DNA from: Lachnospiraceae bacterium
Lineage (GTDB): Bacteria; Bacillota; Clostridia; Lachnospirales; Lachnospiraceae
Assembly (NCBI GenBank): GCA_910574285.1
Contig: CAJTAL010000004.1
Span: 1 to 64,000 of the forward strand
Direction: 5' to 3'
DNA length: 64,000 bases
Shown here: positions 34,540 to 41,854 of the stretch, in pieces
Layout of the letters: the number at the start of each line of letters is the position of its first letter
Numbering within the stretch: the first letter of the stretch is position 1
Notes under the pieces: generated by a model
What the model saw: only the letters and a program-made list of their open reading frames with translations
The model's database searches: none
Told to the model about the DNA's origin: nothing
Position numbers and translations under genes: made by a program

Positions 34540-35541
34540 ATGACAGAGATGAATCCGATTAATAAAAAAGAGAATCTTCGCTTATTAAGAAGTGCGCTCA
34601 GACTTACTCAGAAGGAGTTTATCGAGCGCTTTCTTTCCTCTGCAGACGGAAAACCTTCCATGAGCATTGCGACTTATTCTAATCTGGAATCGAAGGACGG
34701 AGGCAGAATGAACGAAGTGATACTGGCGGTGTCGGAAAGTCTTGGCATTGATTCTATGTTCTTTTCCATACCGCCGGAAGAATTTGCGGAGAAGATTCAG
34801 ATGCTTCTGCCGGACGATGTGCTCGGTAATATGGCGGATGGGAATCCTATGAGAAAGGGCGGAACTATCAGTCTTCTGGTGAACCGCCTTACCATGTATT
34901 TTGCCGAGCAGATCTTTGGGAAACATTTGAAAAAGGGAGATAAGATTGAGTCGGACAGGGTGCTGGCGGCAAAGATGGGAGTCGGACGTTCGGCGATCCG
35001 GGAGGCGCTTAAGGTTCTGGAGGTCCTGGGGATGATTGATATCCGTCCGGGCCAGGGGACCTATATCAGCAACCATGAAGCCAGTTTTTTTGTCGTTCCT
35101 TTGTCCTGGTCTCTCTTCCTGAACGGAAGCCAGATTGACAGTATCGTGGAAGTGCGTAATCTTCTGGAAGTAAAGGCGGCTTATCTGGCTGCGGGATGTA
35201 CGGATGAAGAGATTCTTGGCAAGCTTTACGAGATCTCGCACCGGCTTCACAGGGCTTATGCGGAGAGAGATTTTAAGGAGTTCCTGAATGAGGATCTGGA
35301 ATTTCATATCTGTGTTGCGGAGTGTTCCGGTAATCAGATCATATACAGTATGATACAGACGATCAGCAATCTGATGCGCCATGTCAGCGGAAGCGGTATG
35401 GTGGATGAAGGGCAGCTTAAGGATATCTATGAGGAGCATCAGAAAGTATACGGATTGATCCTTGCGAAGGACGCCGAAGGCGCTTCAGAGGCGATGAAAG
35501 AACATCTTGAGAAGTCCACCGGACGCTATAATTACAGATAA
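34540..35541 (+). CDS. Hybrid XRE-GntR-FCD transcriptional regulator
   Basis: A FadR/FCD-type regulator carrying an extra N-terminal helix-turn-helix. Residues about 10-80 look like an XRE/Cro domain (NLRLLRSALRLTQKEFIERF...). Residues about 105-175 are a GntR winged helix (LKKGDKIESDRVLAAKMGVG, then RSAIREALKVLEVLGMIDIR, PGQGTYI). About 190-330 is the all-helical FCD ligand-binding domain with EVRNLLEVKAAYLAA and conserved Asp/His residues (DLEFHICVAECSGN) for a metal-bound acid. FCD proteins of about 230 aa are usual; this one has 333. The start is chosen by GGAG 6 bases upstream. It closes the allantoin cluster and may bind the TGGTTGA motifs, sensing a carboxylate such as allantoate or oxalurate. 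Confidence 0.82.
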   Translation: MTEMNPINKKENLRLLRSALRLTQKEFIERFLSSADGKPSMSIATYSNLESKDGGRMNEVILAVSESLGIDSMFFSIPPEEFAEKIQMLLPDDVLGNMADGNPMRKGGTISLLVNRLTMYFAEQIFGKHLKKGDKIESDRVLAAKMGVGRSAIREALKVLEVLGMIDIRPGQGTYISNHEASFFVVPLSWSLFLNGSQIDSIVEVRNLLEVKAAYLAAGCTDEEILGKLYEISHRLHRAYAERDFKEFLNEDLEFHICVAECSGNQIIYSMIQTISNLMRHVSGSGMVDEGQLKDIYEEHQKVYGLILAKDAEGASEAMKEHLEKSTGRYNYR

Positions 35542-35620
35542 GCGGCGAGAATTTTTGATAAAAATGTGATAAAAATAATAAAAAAGTCCTTGTTATTTTC
35601 CGGGGGATGTGATAAACTTG

Positions 35621-35690
35621 AATACGTTGTGAAGAAGAGAGATGGTCCTCTGGTACAGGCGTATTAAGAACATCCGAATAATAAGGAGGT
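35621..35690 (+). ncRNA. Structured L19-type leader upstream of rplS
   Basis: AATACG (35621-35626) pairs with CGTATT (35660-35665), enclosing a small AGAG...CTCT hairpin (35636-35651). This is followed by unpaired GAACATCCG and the AAGGAGG ribosome binding site. Its place before rplS and its form fit the L19 autoregulatory leader family known in Firmicutes. I recognise it by position and layout, not by a model search. Confidence 0.55.
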
Positions 35691-35698
35691 CACACATA

Positions 35699-36046
35699 AT
35701 GAATGATATTATCAGAAGTATTGAGGCAGAACAGTTGAAGGAAGTTGTGCCGGAATTTCATGTCGGAGATACCGTAAAGGTGTATGGTAAGATCAAGGAA
35801 GGAAACCGCGAGAGAATCCAGATCTTTGAGGGAACTGTCCTTAAGAAGCAGGGCGGCGGCTCAAGAGCTACATTTACGGTAAGAAAGAATTCTAACGGAA
35901 TCGGCGTTGAGAAGACATGGCCGCTGCATTCACCGAATGTCGAGAAGGTGGAGGTAGTGAGAAGAGGTAAGGTAAGAAGAGCGAAACTGTTCTACTTAAG
36001 AGACCGCGTAGGTAAGAGAGCGAAAGTAAAAGAGTTAGTAAAATAG
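35699..36046 (+). CDS. rplS: Ribosomal protein L19
   Basis: Large-subunit protein L19 (115 aa) at the 30S-50S interface. The sequence follows the family closely: [58 protein letters not shown] and [14 protein letters not shown]. The start is set by AAGGAGG 8-9 bases upstream; an upstream in-frame ATG lies inside the leader RNA. It is followed by a terminator and heads a conserved lachnospiral gene string. Confidence 0.96.
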   Translation: MNDIIRSIEAEQLKEVVPEFHVGDTVKVYGKIKEGNRERIQIFEGTVLKKQGGGSRATFTVRKNSNGIGVEKTWPLHSPNVEKVEVVRRGKVRRAKLFYLRDRVGKRAKVKELVK

Positions 36047-36060
36047 GAAGCAAGTCAGAA

Positions 36061-36093
36061 GGGGCAAGTACATAATGTATATTGCCCCTTTTC
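36061..36093 (+). terminator. Terminator after rplS
   Basis: GGGGCAA-g-TACAT-A-ATGTA-ta-TTGCCCC forms a near-perfect stem followed by TTTTCTG. It contains an in-frame ATG (36075) of the next gene, which argues for the later lepB start. Confidence 0.85.
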
Positions 36094-36110
36094 TGTTACA
36101 AGGGGAATAC

Positions 36111-36716
36111 ATGGGACGCAGACGAAAAAAACGTATATTCAGGAAAGCAAGGAAGAAGAAATTTGATTTTCATTTTCATGTGAATCTTAAACTTTTGAGA
36201 ACGGCCGCCGTATGGAGCTTCAAGGCGGGGGTGGCGTGTCTTCTGGCATTCGTAAGTGTCTGGTATTTTGGACAGCAGGTCAGTATGGTGGGGGACTCTA
36301 TGAAGCCGGTGCTGTATAATGGGGATGTTGTCCTTGTAAACCGGATTGTCTATAACGCGACGACACCGAAGCGGGGAGATATTATTGTGTTCAAACCCAA
36401 GGGGAATGAGAACGACCATTATTTCACAAAGCGTATCGTCGGTCTTCCCGGAGAGAGCGTTGAGATCATAGAGAACAGAGTCTATATCGACGGAGAGAAG
36501 CTGGAGGAAGAATATGAGACGACGGATATTGACGATGTAGGGATTGCGGACGAGAAAATACAGCTTGCGGGGGATGAGTTTTTTGTGCTGGGGGATAACC
36601 GCGCCAGCAGTGAAGACAGCCGAAACGCAGATGTGGAGAATGTTAAGCGGGAATATATTTATGGGAAAGCATGGTTTGTCATTTCTCCAAGGAAAGATTT
36701 TGGATTTGTAAGATAA
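36111..36716 (+). CDS. lepB: Signal peptidase I (first copy)
   Basis: Membrane-anchored serine protease that removes signal peptides. A very basic N-terminus (RRRKKRIFRKARKKK) and one TM helix (about 37-57) anchor it. The catalytic serine is in VGDSMKP, the general-base lysine in TKRIVGLPGE, and the GDNR box in VLGDNRASSEDSR. The length of 201 aa suits Gram-positive SipS-like enzymes. The ATG after AAGGGGAATAC is used because the upstream alternative lies in the rplS terminator. A second lepB follows after rbgA. Confidence 0.92.
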   Translation: MGRRRKKRIFRKARKKKFDFHFHVNLKLLRTAAVWSFKAGVACLLAFVSVWYFGQQVSMVGDSMKPVLYNGDVVLVNRIVYNATTPKRGDIIVFKPKGNENDHYFTKRIVGLPGESVEIIENRVYIDGEKLEEEYETTDIDDVGIADEKIQLAGDEFFVLGDNRASSEDSRNADVENVKREYIYGKAWFVISPRKDFGFVR

Positions 36717-36729
36717 GGAGCAAAAGATT

Positions 36730-37578
36730 ATGCATGTTCAATGGTATCCGGGTCATATGACCAAAGCGAAGCGTATGATGCAGGAAAATATGAAACTGAT
36801 CGATCTTATTATCGAGCTTGCAGATGCAAGAATACCGGAAAGCAGCAGGAATCCGGATATTGATGAGTTGGGTAAGAATAAGTCCCGGGTGATTCTGCTG
36901 AATAAGGCAGATCTTGCGGAAGAGAGCTGGAATAAAGCCTGGGCGGATTATTACCGAGAGAAGGGGTATCTGGCAGTCAATGTGAATTCCAGGAAAAACG
37001 GAACCATGAAGCCTGTTCAGGAAGTAATCAGGGAGGCGTGCAAAGAGAAGATTGAAAGAGACCGCAGAAGAGGGATACTGAACCGCCCGGTCCGCGCCAT
37101 GGTTGTGGGGATTCCGAATGTGGGCAAATCTACTTTTATTAATTCTCTGGCAGGAAAAGCATGCGCCAAGACAGGGAATACGCCGGGAGTCACGAAGGGA
37201 AAGCAGTGGATACGCCTGAATCGTCAGGTGGAGCTCTTAGATACGCCGGGAATCCTGTGGCCGAAATTCGAAGACCAGCAAGTGGGAATGATGCTGGCTT
37301 TTATAGGTTCTATTAAAGACGAGCTTTTGAATACCGAAGAATTGGCGGCAGAGTTAATTCTTCGTCTGAATCAGGATTATCCCGGCGTGCTGGAGAGGAA
37401 GTATCAGATCATAGCCGATCAGGATACTTATGCCGTACTGGAGAGGATTGCGAAGAGCAGACATTGCCTGCTGCGCGGAAATGAACTGGATACAGAGAAA
37501 GCCGCGCTTCTGATGCTGGATGATTTCCGCAGCGGGAGGCTTGGAAGACTTACGCTGGAATATCCGCCGGAAATATGA
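36730..37578 (+). CDS. rbgA: Ribosome biogenesis GTPase RbgA (YlqF)
   Basis: Circularly permuted GTPase required for late 50S assembly. The motif order is permuted as expected: G4 LNKADL first, then G1 GIPNVGKST and G3 DTPG, and the N-terminus MHVQWYPGHMTKA is the YlqF hallmark. The C-terminal ANTAR-like helical domain occupies about 180-275. Length 282 aa. Its last nine codons lie inside the first unit of a 68-bp tandem repeat that continues past the stop codon, so the C-terminus (EYPPEI) may have been altered or duplicated by slippage. Confidence 0.94.
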   Translation: MHVQWYPGHMTKAKRMMQENMKLIDLIIELADARIPESSRNPDIDELGKNKSRVILLNKADLAEESWNKAWADYYREKGYLAVNVNSRKNGTMKPVQEVIREACKEKIERDRRRGILNRPVRAMVVGIPNVGKSTFINSLAGKACAKTGNTPGVTKGKQWIRLNRQVELLDTPGILWPKFEDQQVGMMLAFIGSIKDELLNTEELAAELILRLNQDYPGVLERKYQIIADQDTYAVLERIAKSRHCLLRGNELDTEKAALLMLDDFRSGRLGRLTLEYPPEI

Positions 37579-37754
37579 TAGAATTGGCGTGCCGGCGGAC
37601 TGCTTTTCGGAGGGACCATACGTTGGAATATCCGCCGGAAATGCGATAGAATTGGCGTGCCGGCGGACTGCTTTTCGGAGGGACCATACGCTGGAATATC
37701 CGCCGGAAATATGATAGAATTGACATTGCCGGCGGACAGTTTTTCGGAGGGACT
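37551..37754 (+). repeat. Three tandem 68-bp repeats across the rbgA 3' end
   Basis: Units begin at TACG(C/T)TGGAA on 37551, 37619 and 37687, exactly 68 bp apart. A fragment of a fourth (TTACGGAG) follows at 37754. Each has a TCCGCCGG...CCGGCGGA stem of 8 bp, then CTGCTTTTCGGAGGGAC. The first unit supplies the last codons and stop of rbgA. Units one and two are nearly identical; unit three diverges in its second half. Possible terminator triplication by slipped-strand replication. Confidence 0.92.
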
Positions 37755-37787
37755 TACGGAGAAGATAGAGAAAGGGAGACTGTGGAA

Positions 37788-38357
37788 ATGACAGACAGAG
37801 ACGGGCAAAAGGAAGAAGAGAGAGGCATCCTGAGAGAACTGGGAGGATGGATTGTATATATACTGATTATTGTCGGGCTGACGTATCTGATTATCACCTT
37901 TGTAGGACAGAGAACCAGAGTAAGCGGTTCTTCTATGGAGACGACATTAAGCGACGGAGATAATCTGATCGTAGACAAATTGTCGTATCATTTTAAGGAA
38001 CCAAAGCGCTTTGATATCATAGTATTTCCTTATAAGCATGAAAAAAATACATATTATATCAAGCGGATCATCGGACTTCCGGGAGACACCGTACAGGTAA
38101 TCGACGGATATGTCTATATAGACGGGGAGTTGTTAGATAGCGATATCTATGGAGCGGAGGTCATGATGTCGGCAGATCTGGCTGCGGAACCGATTCAGCT
38201 TGGTGAGGATGAGTATTTTGTGCTCGGGGATAACCGGAATCATAGTTCGGACAGCCGTGATCCCAGCGTAGGTGTCCTGAAGCGGGAAGATCTGATTGGA
38301 AGAGCATGGGTACGGATCTATCCGTTCAATAAGATGGGAGTTATTAGGCATGAATAA
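37788..38357 (+). CDS. lepB: Signal peptidase I (second copy)
   Basis: Second type I signal peptidase (189 aa). It has one TM helix (about 20-42), catalytic serine in SGSSMETTL, lysine in IKRIIGLPGD, and GDNR box VLGDNRNHSSDSRDPSVG. It differs from the first copy in its less basic N-terminus. The start used is the ATG 9 bases after AAAGGGAG; a GTG two codons earlier is too close. Its stop overlaps the rnhB start by eight bases. Having two lepB genes around rbgA is a recurrent lachnospiral layout. Confidence 0.92.
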   Translation: MTDRDGQKEEERGILRELGGWIVYILIIVGLTYLIITFVGQRTRVSGSSMETTLSDGDNLIVDKLSYHFKEPKRFDIIVFPYKHEKNTYYIKRIIGLPGDTVQVIDGYVYIDGELLDSDIYGAEVMMSADLAAEPIQLGEDEYFVLGDNRNHSSDSRDPSVGVLKREDLIGRAWVRIYPFNKMGVIRHE

Positions 38358-39015
38358 GCAGGAAGAAGAAAGGCAGCGTAAGCAGCGGGAGAGGCTTGAA
38401 AAAGAGCGGGCGCGGCTTCATGAGATGCGCGTTTATGAGAGAGAATATGCAGGATATAGATATATCTGCGGAATCGATGAGGCCGGCAGGGGACCTCTTG
38501 CCGGCCCGGTTGTTGCAGGAGCCGTGGTCCTTGGACCGGAGACGGAGATTCTCTATCTGAATGATTCGAAGAAATTGTCTGAGAAGAAGCGGGAGATTTT
38601 GTATGATGAGATTAGGGAGAAAGCGGTTGCGGTAGGAGTCGGGATTGTAAGTCCTGCGAGAATCGATGAGATCAATATCCTGCAGGCTACTTATGAGGCT
38701 ATGCGTATGGCAGTCGACAGTCTTGAAGTGCGTCCGGATATTCTGCTGAACGACGCGGTAACGATTCCGGAGATTGAGATTATGCAGGTACCGATCATCA
38801 AGGGAGATCAGAAGAGCGTATCTATAGCTGCGGCAAGTATTATTGCCAAGGTGACCAGGGACCGTCTGATGACAGAATATGATAAGGTGATTCCGGGGTA
38901 TGATTTTGCCCGCCATAAAGGATATGGGACGAAGAAGCATATCGAAGCGCTGAAAGAGCTGGGGCCGTCTCCGATACATAGGACAACATTTATTAAAAAT
39001 TTTTCAACCTCATAG
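38350..39015 (+). CDS. rnhB: Ribonuclease HII
   Basis: Endonuclease that removes RNA from RNA-DNA hybrids, including single misincorporated ribonucleotides. Acidic active-site residues: Asp-Glu in CGIDEAGRGPLAGP, Asp in LLNDAVTI, and later Asp in KVTRDRLM. The N-terminal 45 residues are a Lys/Arg/Glu-rich helix. The start overlaps the end of lepB; the longer frame upstream lies within lepB and is rejected. Length 221 aa. A large foldback sequence begins at its 3' end. Confidence 0.93.
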   Translation: MNKQEEERQRKQRERLEKERARLHEMRVYEREYAGYRYICGIDEAGRGPLAGPVVAGAVVLGPETEILYLNDSKKLSEKKREILYDEIREKAVAVGVGIVSPARIDEINILQATYEAMRMAVDSLEVRPDILLNDAVTIPEIEIMQVPIIKGDQKSVSIAAASIIAKVTRDRLMTEYDKVIPGYDFARHKGYGTKKHIEALKELGPSPIHRTTFIKNFSTS

Positions 39016-39250
39016 GTGGAACTTTGTTCGGGGGACGGCAGTTCGAAACGTCCCTTCCCTCAAGCAGACTGGGTAACGCTCCGACGAACTAACCTCTAAC
39101 TGCGACTAAGGAGTTCAGGAGAGCCTTCACTCCTAAGTCTCCGTAAGAGGTGGATTTCGTCTCCGCTAAGAACACCCTTGAATGTCTGCTTAAGGGAAGG
39201 GACGTTCCGAACTGCCTGTGCTATGAACAAAGTTTCAACCGTATAGGCGG
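39004..39250. repeat. Foldback (inverted-repeat) element between rnhB and yraN
   Basis: The 33-bp arms 39037-39069 and 39184-39216 are inverse complements at 31 of 33 positions. Outside them, GGAACTTTGTTC (39018-39029) pairs with GAACAAAGTTTC (39225-39236). Inside are GACGAA/TTCGTC, ACCTCT/AGAGGT and GACTAAGGAGT/ACTCCTAAGTC (39104-39114, 39129-39139). The whole could fold into one long branched rod. The ends carry similar direct repeats of the form TTYAACC..ATAGGYGGAA. No reading frame of note is inside. It is either a MITE-like insertion or a structured RNA. Confidence 0.85.
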
Positions 39251-39279
39251 AAAAATTGTAAACGGAGGAAGATGTGTAT

Positions 39280-39639
39280 ATGGGTGGGAATCGTCGGGCA
39301 ACGGGCGCGAAATATGAGCAGGAAGCGGGGAAATATCTGGAGAGCCGCGGGTACGAGATCCTGGAATATAATTATCGCTGCAGACTGGGAGAGATCGATA
39401 TTATAGCAAGAGACGGGGCATATCTTGTCTTTTGCGAGGTGAAATACAGGTCGGATTCAAGAAGCGGGCACCCGGCCGAAGCGGTGGACAGAAAGAAGCA
39501 GCAGACCATATCAAAGTGCGCCTTATATTATATTACCGGCCGCGGTATGCACAAGCAGGCTTGCCGATTTGATGTGGTAAGCTTTGAAGGGGATGCGGTG
39601 ACCGTATATCAGGACGCGTTCGACTATATTGGAGGATAA
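39280..39639 (+). CDS. yraN: YraN family (UPF0102) endonuclease-like protein
   Basis: Small restriction-endonuclease-fold protein of unproven function, usually next to rnhB as here. The family signature is complete: TGAKYEQEAGKYLESRGYEI at the N-terminus, then GEIDIIARDG and LVFCEVKYRS with acidic and lysine residues of the PD-(D/E)xK type. About 119 aa. An in-frame GTG at 39274 is closer to the GGAGG site and could be the true start; the difference is two residues. Confidence 0.88.
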   Translation: MGGNRRATGAKYEQEAGKYLESRGYEILEYNYRCRLGEIDIIARDGAYLVFCEVKYRSDSRSGHPAEAVDRKKQQTISKCALYYITGRGMHKQACRFDVVSFEGDAVTVYQDAFDYIGG

Positions 39640-39643
39640 AAAG

Positions 39644-40483
39644 ATGAGTCTTGGGTTAAGATATAAGAATGAAAAGCATATATTTGATGAAAAGGTTGTA
39701 AATGGCATTCCTTTTCTCTCTTACCCGATGCTGGAGGATACGGGGATTGTAAAGCATGGATTCTCAACGAGGCTTGGGGGCGTCAGTACAGGACCTTGTG
39801 CAACGATGAATATCAGTACGACAAGGGGAGACGATCCTGAGTCTATAGAGGAAAACCGGCGGAGAATTGCGTCGGCGATCGGAGTCAGGGCGGAGGATTT
39901 TACTTATACGCATCAGACGCATACGACGAATGTGGCTGTGGTGACAAAGGAAGACCGGGGGAGACAGTTCATGGAGACGGACGGCTTGGTGACGAATGTG
40001 CCGGGGATCTGTCTGGTAACGTTTTACGCCGATTGTGTGCCGCTGTTTTTCGTAGACCCTGTCCATCGGGCCATCGGGCTTAGCCATTCGGGGTGGAAAG
40101 GGACGGTCCATAAGATGGGAAAGGTTACTGCGGAGCGGATGAGAGATGAATTTGGAACGGATCCGGCGCAAATGACGGCGGCCATCGGACCTTCTATCTG
40201 CCGGGAATGCTATGAAGTAAGCGAGGATGTGATAGAGCAGTTCCGGGAAAATTTCCGGGAAGAGTTGTGGTCGGAATTGTTCTACAGGAAAGAGAATGGA
40301 AAATACCAGTTGGATCTGTGGAAGGCGAATCAGGCGGTATTGATGGAAGCGGGAATCCCGGAAGAGAGAATCGCGGTGACGAATGTATGTACGCATTGTA
40401 ATCCGGATATCTTATTCTCCCACAGGAGTACCGGAGTAAAGAGAGGGAATTTAAGTGCATTTCTTGCATTGAAGCCAACATAG
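39644..40483 (+). CDS. pgeF: Peptidoglycan editing factor PgeF / YlmD-type copper oxidase fold
   Basis: Member of the multicopper polyphenol oxidase (laccase)-like DUF152 family, called PgeF for its role in correcting misincorporated residues in cell-wall precursors; animal homologues act on purine nucleosides. Metal-binding motifs are visible: QTHTTNVAVV, TFYADCVPLFF (ADC), LSHSGWKGTV and, near the C-terminus, NVCTHCNPDILFSHR. Length 279 aa. The ATG after GGAGGATAAAAAG is preferred over an upstream TTG that overlaps yraN. Confidence 0.88.
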   Translation: MSLGLRYKNEKHIFDEKVVNGIPFLSYPMLEDTGIVKHGFSTRLGGVSTGPCATMNISTTRGDDPESIEENRRRIASAIGVRAEDFTYTHQTHTTNVAVVTKEDRGRQFMETDGLVTNVPGICLVTFYADCVPLFFVDPVHRAIGLSHSGWKGTVHKMGKVTAERMRDEFGTDPAQMTAAIGPSICRECYEVSEDVIEQFRENFREELWSELFYRKENGKYQLDLWKANQAVLMEAGIPEERIAVTNVCTHCNPDILFSHRSTGVKRGNLSAFLALKPT

Positions 40484-40572
40484 GAGTCGATAAGATCTTG
40501 GATGTTTCGGCGATGCCGAATGCGTCCGTATCATTCGCTGCATCATGGCGCAGCAGAAAAGGAAGTGATGTC

Positions 40573-41520
40573 ATGGCAATACCAACACCGTGTGAGGGAG
40601 CAGTGCCGACAGTAAGTGATGTGGCCGCGACGACGGCGGTCGAAATGGCAGAGGTAACACAGGATACGGTAGAAGAAGTAAACCGCCTGGCGCAGTTTAT
40701 ACAAAACAGTATTCCGAAGCTTGCGGCATTTGGCGTTCGGGTATTGATCGCGTTAGCCGTATTCTTTGCGGGAAGAATCGTGATAAAATGGATCCAGAGG
40801 ATCGTACGCCATTCTCTTGAACGCTCGGGCGTGGACAAAGGAGTGGAGCAGTTTGTTGATTCGTTTTTAAAAGTCGGATTATATTCTTTGCTTATTTTCA
40901 GTATTGGGGCTAAATTCGGTATAGATACCGCTTCTGTGGCGGCGTTGGTCGCATCCGGAGGTGTCGCTATCGGTCTGGCGCTTCAGGGAAGCCTGTCGAA
41001 TTTTGCCGGCGGCGTCCTGATCCTGCTTCTGAAGCCTTTTGAAGTCGGAGACTATATTTATGAAGATACGAATAAAAACGAGGGTACGGTAAAGGAGATA
41101 CAGATATTTTATACGAAACTGAGTACGGTCGATAATAAGACGATCGTGATTCCGAACGGCATGCTGACGAACAACAGTCTGACAAACGCAACCGCGAAGG
41201 AAGAGCGTCAGTTGGATCTGAAGATTTCGATTTCTTATCAGGCAGATCTAAAAAAGGCCAAGGAGCTGATCCTGGATATCCTGAGAAAGGATGAAAGTGT
41301 GAAGCAGGATGCGGGAACGAATGTGTTTGTAGATGATTTGGCAGACAGCGCAGTGGTTCTGGGGGTCAGGGCATGGGTGAAAAACGATGACTTCTGGCCG
41401 ACAAAATGGCGGATGCTGGAGACGATTAAGCTGACGTTGGATGAACAGGGAATTGAGATTCCTTATCCGCAGTTGACGGTGCATATGAGAGAAAATAAGT
41501 CATTTGAGCCCCATCTTTGA
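40573..41520 (+). CDS. mscS: Small-conductance mechanosensitive channel MscS
   Basis: Heptameric stretch-activated channel of the inner membrane that releases solutes on hypo-osmotic shock. Three TM helices: about 50-70, 90-112 and the pore helix with the Gly/Ala-rich VASGGVAIGLALQGSLSNFAGG. The cytoplasmic beta domain (FEVGDYI..., TIVIPNGMLTNNSLTN) and the vestibule follow. Start chosen at the ATG after AAAGGAAGTGATGTC; a longer frame begins at 40498. Length 315 aa. Ends before a bidirectional terminator shared with a tRNA gene. Confidence 0.9.
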   Translation: MAIPTPCEGAVPTVSDVAATTAVEMAEVTQDTVEEVNRLAQFIQNSIPKLAAFGVRVLIALAVFFAGRIVIKWIQRIVRHSLERSGVDKGVEQFVDSFLKVGLYSLLIFSIGAKFGIDTASVAALVASGGVAIGLALQGSLSNFAGGVLILLLKPFEVGDYIYEDTNKNEGTVKEIQIFYTKLSTVDNKTIVIPNGMLTNNSLTNATAKEERQLDLKISISYQADLKKAKELILDILRKDESVKQDAGTNVFVDDLADSAVVLGVRAWVKNDDFWPTKWRMLETIKLTLDEQGIEIPYPQLTVHMRENKSFEPHL

Positions 41521-41537
41521 ATATCAGGCAAAATAAA

Positions 41538-41575
41538 AATCCCGAAAACCTTCATTCTAAAGGCTTTCGGGATTT
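41538..41575. terminator. Bidirectional terminator between mscS and tRNA-Leu
   Basis: AATCCCGAAAaCCTT pairs with AAGGcTTTCGGGATT around a short loop. T-runs flank both sides, so it can stop mscS on the plus strand and the convergent tRNA on the minus strand. Confidence 0.88.
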
Positions 41576-41583
41576 TCATTCAA

Positions 41584-41666
41584 TGCGGATGGTGGGACTT
41601 GAACCCACACGAGGTCGCCCCCGCAAGATTTTGAGTCTTGTGCGTCTGCCATTCCGCCACATCCGC
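41584..41666 (-). tRNA. tRNA-Leu (anticodon CAA)
   Basis: On the minus strand the acceptor stem GCGGATG pairs with CATCCGC. The anticodon stem CAAGA/TCTTG encloses loop CTCAAAA (anticodon CAA, reads UUG). A long variable arm follows (class II), and the T arm is GTGGG-TTCAAGT-CCCAC. The 3' CCA is not encoded: discriminator A is followed by TTG. Confidence 0.95.
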
Positions 41667-41854
41667 TTCTGCTTTCATTTACTGACAACATATTAGATTA
41701 TAACTGTAAAACCTTTTGCTGTCAATCCTTTTCTACAAAAAAATATATGTTTTGCAGCGGTGTTTTTTGCAGAACCGAAAAGAATGTCTTTTAAAAGTAA
41801 TGATTTTGGTGTATAGTAATAGGGTAGTTTCAAATTATTAATGGAGAGTCTGAT

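Noticed and set aside
37520-37714. 64-aa frame across the 68-bp repeats
   Set aside because: It only re-reads the repeat units in another frame; there is no start site or homology.
37551-37754. CRISPR array
   Set aside because: The repeats are contiguous 68-bp units without spacers and no cas genes are near.
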